In this document: positions 44,865 through 56,329 of the stretch, in pieces
Numbering within the stretch: position 1 is the first letter of the stretch
Layout: every line of letters begins with the position of its first letter
NCBI RefSeq assembly: GCF_029633865.1
Contig: NC_079214.1
Span: 17,867,637-17,931,636 of the forward strand
Source of the DNA: Lampris incognitus
Taxonomy: Eukaryota > Chordata > Actinopteri > Lampriformes > Lampridae
Direction: 5' to 3'
DNA length: 64,000 nucleotides
Notes under the pieces: model-generated
What the model saw: only the letters and a program-made list of their open reading frames with translations
Told to the model about the DNA's origin: nothing
The model's database searches: none
Made by a program: the position numbers and the translations under genes

Positions 44865-47700
44865 CGCTGTTTGCTAAACTAGTGTCGTAAATACAATTGT
44901 TTTAGGCTTGATTGTACCTGGTGCTTAAGTGATGGTTTTCAAATTTAAAATACCACACTGTTTTTCATATGGTTTGTTAGTTGAACAAAGTTAAGGCTCG
45001 TAACTTCTGGCTCTGCAGGCAAAGTTTGTTATTCCTCAAGGATATTCACTGGCGTCCTGGAGTCAAAGATCAATAATGTATCTTCTGCCTCCACTAGCCT
45101 CATGGATAAAAAAAGAACATCTTTGTGAATTGAAAAGTAGGATTTATTGATCTCAGTTACCCCTTTTCTATGTTAAAGTGAGTGAAAGCAGGTTGAAATT
45201 CATCACCCATAAAGCCATAGCTATAGTAAAGGGCAGACCAGAGGACAGTCCACTGACTCTTTTTTATGTACATGTTTATTAAGAATTCATGTTGACGAGT
45301 GGGAGAACAAACTGGAGAATATTTAAGGAATCAAGCCAGTAAGTCATCAAACCTCTAAAAATTCAATAATTATTCATTGGGTACACGCTGGGTAAACAAC
45401 ACACTATTGTGCTTAAGTTGTGGCCAACTCCATCTGTGAATTGTGATCCATTTAAAACCAGTTGCATTCAAAAACCCAAATGAACTAAGCAACCACAGGG
45501 GATAGCTTCAAAAATAGTTCAAGCATTGGGATGGTTTGTCTCGTCCCTCTCTCTGCCTCAGCTTACGCTCATACATATGTATTGTGCTGAGGCAGGCAGG
45601 GAAGCGGACAGGCAGCAGTGGGTTGAGAACAGTGTGAGGCTGTGTTTTGCACAGTGTTTATCTAATTGCTTGACCGCCAACCGTTATGGCCAGATTCAAA
45701 TCCAACACGTCATGTTTGCTGTGCTGTTTTCCACTTTCCAACGCGGAAGACATCCTACTTGGAGACAGGACACGCAGGCTCTCTCTACCTGTGGTGAACA
45801 GAGGCCACAGTCAACCTTTTTCTCCACCTGTCAATCACATAGAGACAGGCTGAATTTCAGAGGGCACTGCCACACTGAGCCCCCCCCCTCCTTCCCCTAC
45901 AGAATAAGGGGTTCAAAATACTTTTTTTAAACTGCCCTGCCTCTGTCCGTGCAATTAAACTCAGAAACCAGGAATGTTGTCACACTCCTCAAGGTGCCTG
46001 GATTGGCCGTATCTGGCCAAGGCGTGAAGAGGGTGTTTGACAGTGTGCAAATTCCCACAGGTGCACACGTATGGGAGTGCCACTAAATCTTCACATGGAG
46101 GTGTCAGATAAAGCTGCAGATTCTCCTTTCTTTTTTTTGCTGCAGGCATCAATTAGCAGGACTGAAAAGCTTTTTGTTAGATTCACATTTACAGCTTTGT
46201 CTCATGTAAAGGTCACAACGTCTTCTGCCTGCATGTCAAAGTAGAGTACTGTCAAAAAGCTTTTAAACCAAAACCCCCTTGCATGTCTCTCACCCTTTAT
46301 GTTTCCCCTCTAGTGACACTCAGCTCCCATGATTGGGATGCCACTTTCATAAATTTCTAAGGCAAAAAACAAAACAAAAAGTCTATTAGTAAAGTAACAC
46401 TAAAAGCATTGCTTTGCAGCTAAAAAGGAAAACGGTATCTTTTGTTATTAAATCTCTATTCAACACTGTCTGAAGCTTTGACTCAGGTGGTAGAAGCTTA
46501 GATATGGTTCACTGTGAGGAGGATATCTTTTCTGAAAGAATCAAAATCTGGCATTAATGTAGTTACTTTGGTGTTTTTACAATGCACCGTGGGACTTGCT
46601 GTAAAGCAGGAAGAGAGGGTTTATGATTTTTAAATTGCATTTTTAATTTGATTTGTTGTTTGCTCTTTTTTTTTTGATGGTGAGATTTTTGGTGTCTTTT
46701 GCATATTTTATGGTTATGTTTGACAAAATTTTGAGATGTTTCCTCGTGATTTTGATTATGCCGAGTTGGATTCTCAGTACATGTTGTGTTTTAGAGTCAT
46801 ACTTAGCACGTCACAGCTGATGCCGATTGTATTGTTACCCTGCAGTCACACCAAAAGGGTCATAACTGACAAACAGCAGCCAGCAGTGATGAGTTGAAGT
46901 TGACCTGAAGTTTACTTTATGCAAATTAGTGGTGACACACTGAAGCAGCAACCGATTGCAGACAGGGATTCTCTCACCCTGAAAGCTTTTGCACCCGGAG
47001 ACAAATGCTATCTGTGCGTCTGCATGATTGCTATGAGTGTGAGTCTGCCCGTCATGTGCCTGGGCACTCTCTCTTATCCTCCCTTCTCAGGACTAGAGCT
47101 TGTGTTGCTCAGGGAGACAGTGCGACTGTGGGGAGGGACAGTGTTTCCATCTGTGCAGTATCCTCTGATCCTACTGACCTGGGCCCTGACCTCTCTGGAG
47201 ATTCTTGTCTGCCTTTTTTCTTTTCTTTTATTCATGACTCTTCTTCACCATTGGTGAAGGCTCAAGATATGCATCATTCTCACACTGTACTTCCTCTCAG
47301 TCGTTGTGAGTGATGGGCCTGGGTCTGCCTGCTGTGTATATGAGCGCTCTATTCTTTAAGTTCAGGACTCTGTGGCACTACCTTGCTGATGCTGCATGGG
47401 ATATTGCTGCTCTGCGGTGACATTTTAGGTCATGTGCTTCTGCATAGTGTTTTTTTTTTTTGCTTTGATTCATTGTCCTTAAGTGTAGTCTTTAACTGTT
47501 TTATTTCTAGATCTCGGAGCACATTGTTTACCTTGCCCACTCTGTACGTTTTTCATGCTTATCAGTCCTGGAAGAGGGACCCCTCCTCTGATATACTTGC
47601 TAAGACTGCTCTATTTCCTTACAGTTTTTTTTTTCTCCTTTGTTTGGAGTTTTTCCTCTTTCAAAGTGAGGGTCTAAGGACAGAGGGCATTGCTCATGTC
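44865..47700. other. Non-coding stretch, no gene seen
   Basis: The open frame at 46919-47257 (112 residues) lacks splice or domain support and is taken as chance. No mobile element recognised. Confidence 0.5.
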
Positions 47701-47703
47701 ATT

Positions 47704-48062
47704 TGGCAGCACGGTGGCCCAGTGGTTAGCGCCGTCACCTCACAGCAAGAAGGTCCTGAGTTCGAACCCCGGCTTATCCAACCTTGGGGGGGGGGGGTCA
47801 TCCCAGGCCGTCCCCTGTGTGGAGTTTGCATGTTCTCCCCGTGTCTGCGGTGGGTTTTCTCTGGATGCTCCAGTTTCCCCCACCATCAGAAAGACATGCA
47901 TGTTAGGGTTAATACTCCTGTCTGTGCCCTTGACTGAGGCATGGCAAGACAAACTGGAGTTGGTCCCCGGGGGTGCTGCACAGTGGCTGCCCACTGCTCC
48001 TAGCTACACAGCTAGGATGGGTTAAATGCAGTGTGTAATTTCCCTACAGGGCTCAGTAAATT
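47704..48062 (+). mobile_element. tRNA-headed SINE, alternative tail
   Basis: Head GCACGGTGGCCCAGTGGTTA with B box AGTTCGAACCC, central GGAGTTTGCATGTTCTCCCC, then the tail GGGTTAATACTCCTGTCTGT, GTGCTGCACAGTGGCTGC and TAATTTCCCTACAGGG. The head matches 5830-6206 but the tail matches 27826-28004, so two SINE subfamilies share a head. Confidence 0.85.
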
Positions 48063-48069
48063 ATCAATA

Positions 48070-50995
48070 TCCACAAAATAAATAAATAAAATAAAATATA
48101 ATTTACTGTATTTACCTGTATTTCACTTTTTGAATGCAAAGCCCTTTGAGACCACAACTGTGATTTAGGGCTATACAAATGAACTCGACTTGGCTGACAT
48201 AAAGACTGTTTGTGTTAAAAGTCTGTTGATATTACCTGAATTTTCCTCATTTTGTTTCTTTAGCGTTCCAGTGCTGCTCATTCCCTGATTACATTGTCAC
48301 TCAACGCCCCCGCACCCCCACTCTCGGCCATTTCTGGCACGTTGATCTGTGCAGAGGGCTGCGATAAGAACCAAAGTGATATAATTTCCTTTGAAAATTG
48401 GGGGGGGAAGATGACATTGTTCACATTCTTAAAGATTTTCTGAAATTACTGGGGGGAATATATGTCACAGAATGCAAACTGTAACCCATTGGAGAAGTTC
48501 ATGTCTCCAGGCTGCTATGTTACTGCTATGTTAAAGCGATCGAAAGTGGACGTAAAATCATGCAGTCTGATTGCTTAACTCAACTTGTGCCACCATAAAA
48601 CTGGCTCCGTGCTGCCTAATTAGCATGCCCTCCATTTAGGTCATAGCAGACGTCATAGACTAAATGTAGATCAGCGCTATTTTTGTGTGTAACAAATGAC
48701 ACAGCATAGTGCAGGTGGCACAATACAAATGGATTGGGTGCTTTATAAAGGTACAGACTCCTGAAATTCCCACAGCATTTTAAAATAGGAGCCTTCTCTA
48801 AAATATATGTACACAGATGATTAAACAGAAACAGTTCATTCTTCTATGCTCACCTTTACAAATATGTAAAGGCTTGCAGCCGCTAGTCAACTCCCTCTGC
48901 AGATGCAGGAGTGACTGGTGTTAAATAGCTGGACCTAGTTTTTATTGTCATGCATCTGTGACTGACTTGCAGCCATAGAATTATGGGCTGAACTGCTGAC
49001 CCTCTGGCTTACGCACCCAGAAGAGAAACACACTCTCCCCCTTGGCCCTGCATGCACAGCTCCAGCTCCAGGAAAGAACTGCTGTCTGCAGGCAATGAGA
49101 TAAGCTCTCTCTCTTTCAATGTTGCTCTTTCTTTCTACACAGTCCCCCTGCTCTCTCCTTCCTCCTCCCTAGCTCAATCTCTTCCACTCCTCTCTTATGC
49201 TGCCCTTTTTCTTAACATTTCCCTCATGCACAGATGCAGAGGCGTATATAAGTTGCAGTAGACATTGGATGCCCTGCTACGCCATCCCCTTGTCCATTTT
49301 GTTTTGTGCTGACCAAAGTCTCCTCACCCAAACACAACAATAGATGACCTGTGTGTCTTCACCCTCGCCTGACTTAGAAAGTCCTGATGGTGGGCAAACC
49401 ACTCAATCAAGCTGCACTCTATGCCAGCACAAATAGCTGATTCTGGAGGTTATATTTGTGGCAATGACCTTGATAGCTACACTGGAGGTCACTGTTGCAG
49501 CTATACGTGGTCCCCTGTCTCTCCATATTTCCGTCACCCCAAATCTTCCCTCCATCAGCTAATCCATGTCAGTCACAGCTCTGAACTAAACAAGGACAGG
49601 CTCTAAATGTTGGGCCAATTCAGTCATGTAATATGCCTTTTGGCAGGTGGTAAGAGCACACAGGATTGATAATAAATGAAGAGCCCCTGGTCAGGCTCTT
49701 TGATTTATGTGGCAGCTGCAGGAGATTTTACTCTTTGTGGGTCATTGTCATCATGGCATTCCTCAAGTCTATCATCATTCACTTCAATCCAACGTCAATC
49801 CATATCCCTTCCAACTCTCACTGTATTGATCACCAACACAGCCATCAAAATAAAATGCATTATTTTACATGAAAAGACATGATCAAATGCACCAAGGGGT
49901 TACATTAAAAATCTGCTCACTTGCTGACACAGCAACAAAGTGGGAGACTTGTGGAAAGTTCTTTTGTTTTACTTGTTTCACAGAAAAATTATTCTATATA
50001 TTACCAGAGAGCTATTCTTTGCATCTCCATCAACAAACTCATTCCCACTGAATAATCTGAGCTCACTCTTTGGGAGCCACAAAACTGCGTCATTCTGCAG
50101 TTGAATTGAGGACAACTGAACTGATTTCTTAACAGCCTTTTCTTACATCCTTGGCACTCACAGTATATAAATGTAGATTTCAATGTAGCAGAGACATCTG
50201 TGCATACAAGCATTTTATTCAATGCATTTATGAACATGACTCTTATTAGTAAGGTTTTATTCTTAGTGTAGGGCAAAATTATTCAAAAGGAAAAATTGTA
50301 CCAAGTTGAAGTTGGTGATCGTAGATTCACAATTCCCAGTGAGTTTAATTAGCATTGATCCAGCAAAATGAATTGGACCAGTTGTTTTTGACAAGAATTA
50401 GCAAGTAGCATTAATAGTGCCTTTATTCTACCAGCTTTTCTCTAAGGAGTGAAAGTGCACTACTCATTAATGCTGGCAAGAGCTAGCAACACAACACTAG
50501 CTGATTATCAGACATCTCATGTTGACAGATAGGATTTCAGGGAGATTTGAGCGATGGTTCTGGGAGATGTGCGCTGTTGATACTCTAGGCTTGCCAATGA
50601 CTGCCACATAATTAGAATAAAATTAAAATGAGATAAAATTCCAATATTCTTGTTATATCTATTTAAGACCATAGTTTTTAATGTGCTTGCTAACAAACAA
50701 ATTATATGACTGCAGTTCTTAGCTGTCTGCCCCTGTGATTTGATCTTTTAGGCCTGATGCAGAATAAATTTGATTTTATAAGTAGTAATACTTGCATTCT
50801 GGTAAAACTCAAACTTTTATTAACTCTATCACCCTAAAAACAAGAAAACAGTTAACTTCAAGCCACTTTGTGGATTGATTTTGTGTCATAAGAATAGGAC
50901 ATTTGCTGCCTTTTCTTTGTCCATTGGTAGGGCAATAGAGAGTGTTGACCATATATAAACCAACACAGAGTGATAGTTTCATCAGGCTAAAAGAC
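48070..50995. other. Non-coding stretch, no gene seen
   Basis: Unique-looking sequence. No exon or recognised repeat. Confidence 0.5.
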
Positions 50996-51013
50996 TAATG
51001 GATGTTCATTCCT

Positions 51014-52440
51014 TTACCAGAGGCCTGGGAGTTTAAGGGATCTGCACAGTATATTAGCTGTTTCCAGGACTCCACTCTTCTGGACAGAGACCTCAGATGT
51101 TCCTGGAATCTGCTGGAGCCACTCTCCCAGTTTGGGGGTCACAGGCCCTAGTGCTTCTCTTACCGCTGGGATTACTGTGGATTTCACCTTCCACATCCGA
51201 TCTAGTTCTTCCTTCAGCCCTCGGTATTTCTCTAGTTTCTCATGCTTTTTCTACCTGATGTTGCAGTCACTTGGGATTGCTACATCAATCAGTACTGCTG
51301 TCTTCTGTGTCTCGTTGACCACCACAGTGTCTGTTTGGTTAGTCAGCACCTGCTTGTCAGTCTGGAACTAGTCCCACAGGATCTTAAGCTCTGCCATTCT
51401 TAACCAACTTTGGCGGTGTCTCCCATTTGGACTTGAGGACTTAGAGTCTGCATTCAGTACAGATATCCCAGCCACTTGGTTATGGCTTTCAGTGTATGAT
51501 TTCCCAGCTAGAATTTTACACACTGCTACTAAGTGCTGGACTGTCTCAGGGGCATCTTTGCACAGCCTACATCTTGGGTCTTGTCTGGTGTGGTAGACCT
51601 GAGCCTCAACCGATCTGGTGCTGAGTACCTAGTCTTGTGCTGCTATGATCAAAGCCTCAGCGCTGTCCTTCACTCCAGCCTTTTCTAGCCACTGGTAGGA
51701 TTTATCGATATCAGCCATGACTTCTATCTGTCCATGGTACATCCCATAGAGGGACTTAGTCTTCCATGTACCACCTCTTCTTTCTTCCTCCCCACTCTCT
51801 GTCTTCTGTTGCCTGACATACTCATTCAGCAGTTTATCCTGGGGGGCCCTCTTTCTGATGTACTCGTGGATGTTCCTTGTTTAATCCTGGATAGGGGCTC
51901 TGACACTCACTAACCCTCGGCCCCCATCTTTTCACTTATCGTACAGTCTAAGGCTGCTGGACTTCGGGTGGAATGCTCCATGCATTGTGAGGAGTTTCTG
52001 TGTCCTGATATCTGTGGCCTTTACCTCCTCCTTTGGCCAGCTTATTATTCCAGCTGGGTATCTGATGACTGGTAGGGCATATGTGTTGATGGCTTGGATC
52101 TTATTCTTCCCATTGAGCTGGCTCCTCAGGACCTGCATCACTCCCTGGAAGTATTTGGCTGTAGTTGACCTCCTTGCTGCCGCCTGGTGGTTTCTATTTG
52201 CCTGTGAAATACCCAGGTACTTGTAACTGTCCTGTATGTCTGTTATCCTACCATCAGGTAATTCAACCCCTTCGGTCCTCACCACCTTTCCTCTTTTTGC
52301 CACCATTCGACTGCACTTGTCCAGTCTGAATGACATCCCGATGTCATTGCTGTAGATCCTGGTGAGGTGGATCAGCGAGTCAATCTTTCGCTTATTCCTG
52401 CCATTCAGCTTGATGTCATCCATGTAAAGGAGGTGGCAAC
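51014..52440 (-). mobile_element. Decayed R2/R4-type LINE, 3' part of reverse transcriptase ORF
   Basis: Read on the minus strand, the RT catalytic box LLYMDDIKL is followed by CSRMVAKRGKVV, LPDGRITDIQDSYKYLGISQ, AINTYALPVIRYPAGII and KLLTMHGAFHPKSSSLRLY. After a stop near 51932 come the zinc-knuckle region CRLCKDAPETVQH (C-x2-C-x7-H), a degraded endonuclease region, and finally the end GEWLQQIPGTSEVSVQKSG to LKLPGLW and a stop at 51014-51016. Text of this kind is annotated in fish genomes as R2-like type-1 retrotransposon polyprotein. Several in-frame stops and frameshifts show it is dead. The 5' part is missing; the break coincides with an inverted repeat. Confidence 0.85.
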
Positions 52441-52462
52441 TCAAAGGGAAAAAAATACATAC

Positions 52463-52512
<50 letters not shown>

Positions 52513-52597
52513 TTCTAAATACATATATATATATATATATGTGTGTGTGTTTGTGTGTATTTTTTTCCCTTTGAGTTGCCACCTCCTTTACATGGAT
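52418..52597. repeat. 42-bp perfect inverted repeat around (TA)n/(GT)n arrays at the LINE break
   Basis: The LINE segment at 52418-52459 (ATCCATGTAAAGGAGGTGGC then AACTCAAAGGG and seven A) reappears in reverse complement at 52556-52597. Between them lie two blocks of (TA)n followed by (TG)n. Confidence 0.9.
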
Positions 52598-52613
52598 ATA
52601 TGGATATATATAT

Positions 52614-52712
52614 ATATCAACACGGATACAGGAAAAAAAGATTTTAAAACATTGCAGTTTTAATATTTTAATACATTTTAATACACATTTTTCCTGTAAC
52701 CGTGTTGATATT
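52614..52712. repeat. Short palindromic element, ~99 bp
   Basis: TATCAACACGGATACAGGAA (from 52614) pairs with TTCCTGTAACCGTGTTGATA (to 52712) with one mismatch. The AT-rich centre repeats TTTTAATA units. It may be a small MITE. Confidence 0.6.
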
Positions 52713-52831
52713 CCGCTCCTCATTAGTTGAGCACTCACAACACCATTGACGGTTTCGGGGAAAAAACGCTATATACATACATATATATGTGTGTGTGTGT
52801 GTGTGTAGATTGATAGTATCGTGTGTTCAAA

Positions 52832-53168
52832 TTAGGGCTGGGCAATATTGACAAAATCAAATGTCACAGTACTTTTGACTGAATACCTTGATATCGATAC
52901 TATCACACACAAGAACATTTTAATGTTTAATGTAATGAACACAGTAATGTGGCTATAATGGGTAAGCAGATAGAGGCATTGATTATTTTACTCAGCTAAA
53001 ACAGTCTAATGAGTTCAGAAAATTGTACCCCTTTACTGTATTGCGGCCTTTAAGACCAGGGAATGGCAACATTTAAGTTATATCAAGATATTATAATAAC
53101 CAGAATCCCAGGCGATATCAAATCTCATATCACAATGTCGATATTATATCGGTATATTGCCCAGTTCT
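52832..53168. mobile_element. hAT-like MITE with GGGCTGGGCAATAT ends
   Basis: The left end TTAGGGCTGGGCAATATTG and right end GGTATATTGCCCAGTTCT are inverted repeats, with further internal complementarity (GATATCGATAC, GTCGATATTATATCGG). No clean 8-bp duplication found. Confidence 0.6.
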
Positions 53169-53770
53169 CGTCTAAACCAACAGAAAATATAGCCTATATG
53201 TTAGATATATTATCCAGAGGTCTACATTTGTTATTAAGCCATAATTAAGTAATATTTGGTTTCTGCAGAAAACTGCACTTGAAAATCAGTGTTGGTGTGT
53301 CAGCTGTGCTGCGATGATGTGCCGTGCATGCTCCGGATTTTCCTTTCTGCCTCTGTGACCAAAGCAACATTTTGGTGCTGGTGGCAGCCTTCCACTAATG
53401 CTGAATTTACCTTACCACAAGTCTTCTTTTTTTTTTTACTCCAAAATAAAATCTAATTGCACACTCTGCAGTGGGTCTAGGACAGGTTTTGTTTAATCTT
53501 TTTTTAAAACATTGATATCTGAATTATCCGGTGGAAATTTTACTGAATATTTTTTTCTGCTTGTGTATTTTCCCATTTTCAACCCTAAAGTAGCCACACA
53601 GAAAAAAAGACACCAACTCAAAGGACCTGTTGGCTTTCACTTTATATTATATAGCTCAAAGCACCTGCAACATTACGGGACTGGCCAATATTCACAAATA
53701 AAATTTCAATCAAAAAGATGTCTGAGGTGCACATCACCTAATGAAAATGTTATCAAAGATGATCCCTCTG

Positions 53771-54560
53771 TTTCCCAGTCCAGTCTTCAAGCCCCCCTTG
53801 TATTGCAGCTTTTCATTGTAACCCTGCATAAGTAGGCCTACTTGAACTTACTCAACCAATCAGCACATAATTATTTCATGGCTCATCATACGAAGTCCTA
53901 AACAAACTCCAGTACATCCAGAACTCTGCTGCTCACCTGCTCACCCACTCCTGCTCTTGTGACCACGTCACCCTTGTCCTCCAGAATCTCCACCAGCTCC
54001 CTGTTCCGCAGTGGATCCAATTCAAAGTCCTTCTCCACACCCACAAACCCCTCCATAACCAGGCTCCCTTGTACCTCACTAACCTGCTTCACTACCATAC
54101 TCCTTCCCGCAGCCTTCACTCCTCCGATGCCAACCTCCTGTCTCCACCACACAAGACCAAGCACTGGACCTGGGGTGACAGTCTTCTCCAAAGCTGCCCC
54201 CTCCCTCTGGATCTCTCCCCAAACACATTAGAGACTGCACCGATCTGTCTATGTTCAGTCATTAATCAAAACTTGCCTCTTAAGAATTGCTTTTAATGTA
54301 TGATTAATTTTGTGTGTTCCATGTTTTGGTGTGTTCCTTTTATGTGTATCTTATTTAAAGCATCTTTGTGTACCCTTGAAAAGTGCTATACAAATGAATT
54401 GTATTATTACTATTATTATTATTATTGTTTCAGGTTTGGCACACCTGGAATAATAAAGTTGTGTGATATGATTGGGTGATTAAGAACACACAGGCCTACT
54501 TATGCAGCATTACAATGAAAATCTGCAGGACAGGGGGCCTCGAGGACTGGATTGGAGAAA
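53771..54560. mobile_element. Palindromic MITE split by an L2-like LINE
   Basis: The left arm (53771 to about 53888) begins TTTCCCAGTCCAGTCTTCAA and the right arm (about 54430-54560) ends GAGGACTGGATTGGAGAAA. The arms are imperfect reverse complements through CTGCATAAGTAGGCC. The LINE 3' end occupies the middle. Confidence 0.7.
53890..54429 (+). mobile_element. L2/CR1/Rex1-type LINE, 3' end
   Basis: Translation gives the familiar LINE RT tail: LQYIQNSAAHLLTHSCS, then HVTLVLQNLHQLPVPQWIQF and KVLLHTHKPLHNQAPLYL. It ends with GTGCTATACAAATGAATTGT and an (ATT)n tail at 54405-54428. It is 5'-truncated and carries no full ORF. Confidence 0.85.
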
Positions 54561-54569
54561 GACGCACCA

Positions 54570-56230
54570 CTGTCTTTGACAGAGGGACAGGTGAAAACCT
54601 GGCTGTGTTTATGAAATGAGGCTGATGTTGCATCTCCAATGTGAAGGATTGTTAAACTATTTACTAGTAGCGGTGGATAGACTAAACGGCATTAATCTGA
54701 ATAAATACCTCACCTTTAAGGACAAAAGTGCGTCACAACAACAATGTTGGAAAACATCGCTGAAAAAAGCAATTTTTACATGCATAGATTATCAACTGCG
54801 ATACATTCTGCTAGTGCCTTGGACATAGTGGTATTCCTAAATACATCACCTATATGCAAAACAATTTTTACAGCAACAATTTTGGGGTAACTAAGAGATC
54901 CACTGATATTTTTGTTTTACATATATTAATGTAGGAAGGAAAGGAGGAAGCAGATTGGGGGGGTGGAATTTCTGGGGGTTGTTTTGTCAACATTGCTCAC
55001 CTCTCCAGAGTTATCTGCAGCATCTTGAAATTATACGTATAGCACCTTTAATATTTATACAACTTTCTGATCTGCTTCATGCATAATCATGATTACCATG
55101 TTTTGTTCTGCCAATGGATTTGGATGAAGAACCATGTCAGCCCGAGGGTTAGCGCACCCAAATGAAATTCATGAAATATCACTAGACCTTGGAGACTTAT
55201 TGTATATGGTTTTGTAGTCCTAGTTGACCAAGCCTGAGTTACTACTTAGCATCCGAAGCAGGGTCTTTGTGTCTTGGCCTTCACCGAGCGTGGCGCTAAA
55301 GTGGTAACAGCACAGGTGACTGCACAGGTGACAAAAATATTAATCATCCGAACAGTTTGTTGATATGTCCTGTCCCCTGTCTGCTCTTAGTTGAGAGTCT
55401 GAATAATTACGCTGTCCTCTCTGTTGTGCCCCCTTCATTTTGCCCTGCCCTGTATCTGATGGCGCATCACCGCGCTATTGACAATGACAGTGATGGCAGC
55501 CTTCCATGTCGGACCAGGTGGTGAGGTGTGAACTGCCAGTGCAAGGTTAGAAAAATGCAGGGAGAGAGAGAGGGAGAGAGAAGCGTTCAGAGAAGTAGGT
55601 CTTATTTTCAGTGCAATAGCCATTAATCAGTTACTTGGTTTTGAGATGTTTATATTTGCTTACTTTCAAGTTTTGACAGATATATCGCAGAAATAAAGAG
55701 TTGCATTGCTGAAGTGTACGGATGTAAACATAGGTCGAGTCCACTCAGAGTGCATGAGCTCCGTAAATTTGAGCTTCATCTCTTTTGACTGTAGAGAAAC
55801 CTCTGCCAGTTCCATGTATAATGTTTTTCAAATGGACATGCAGTTAACAAACGTGTAAGTGAAAACAAAATTAGCAATTCGTGTGGTCGGATGGAGGCAA
55901 AATGGCTCCAGCTCAGGTCCCAGACACAGATTAGCTATGACAGCCTCTGACAAGCTAAGACCCTGCTTAGATATCCAGACAGACAGGCCCCTCACAAAAT
56001 GAGATAATTAATGACATTTAAATGTTAAATAGATCCCTTTCTAGTTGGCATTAATTAGGTGGATTAGAAGCAAATCCCAGTAATCCATCTGTTTTCAGAG
56101 AGTCTAATGTTTCAGCACTTACGGTGTTCTTTCCCTCATATGGCAAGGTGCATTATCTCTGTATCGCTCTTTTACAGTGTTGTAGTCAAGGTTATGCAGA
56201 GACTTACATGCTATAACCATCTCTTGTTTC
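54570..56230. other. Non-coding stretch; lone TTAA-element-like end
   Basis: ATTATACGTATAGCACCTTTAA (about 55030-55051) resembles the right end of the TTAA elements, but no matching left end was found. No exon before 56233. Confidence 0.4.
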
Positions 56231-56232
56231 AG

Positions 56233-56319
56233 GTGACTGTACGAGCCAATCTGGATACCAGCGAATTAGACGCGGGGCTGAGACTGCAGTACTACTACGT
56301 CCACCGCATGTTGTACCAC
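56233..56319 (+). CDS. Candidate internal coding exon, gene not recognised
   Basis: A pyrimidine-rich acceptor (CCATCTCTTGTTTCAG, ending 56232) precedes 87 bases that read as 29 codons and end at a consensus donor GTAAGT (56320-56325). The peptide starts VTVRANLDTSELDAG and continues GLRLQYYYVHRMLYH. Length is a multiple of three, the phase is 0/0, and the composition looks protein-like (charged residues alternating with an aromatic YYYV stretch). Neighbouring sequence on both sides is non-coding. I could not assign the family, and no flanking exon of the same gene was identified, so its introns would be long or the rest lies outside the window. A chance arrangement cannot be excluded, but the combined splice signals and open frame are well above background. 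Confidence 0.55.
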
Positions 56320-56329
56320 GTAAGTCCGG

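Noticed and set aside
46919..47257. 112-residue hydrophobic open frame resembling a membrane protein
   Set aside because: No splice sites, no family resemblance, and composition expected from CT-rich DNA.
47383..47937. 184-residue plus-strand open frame
   Set aside because: The first half is non-coding with runs of T and the second half is SINE head sequence.
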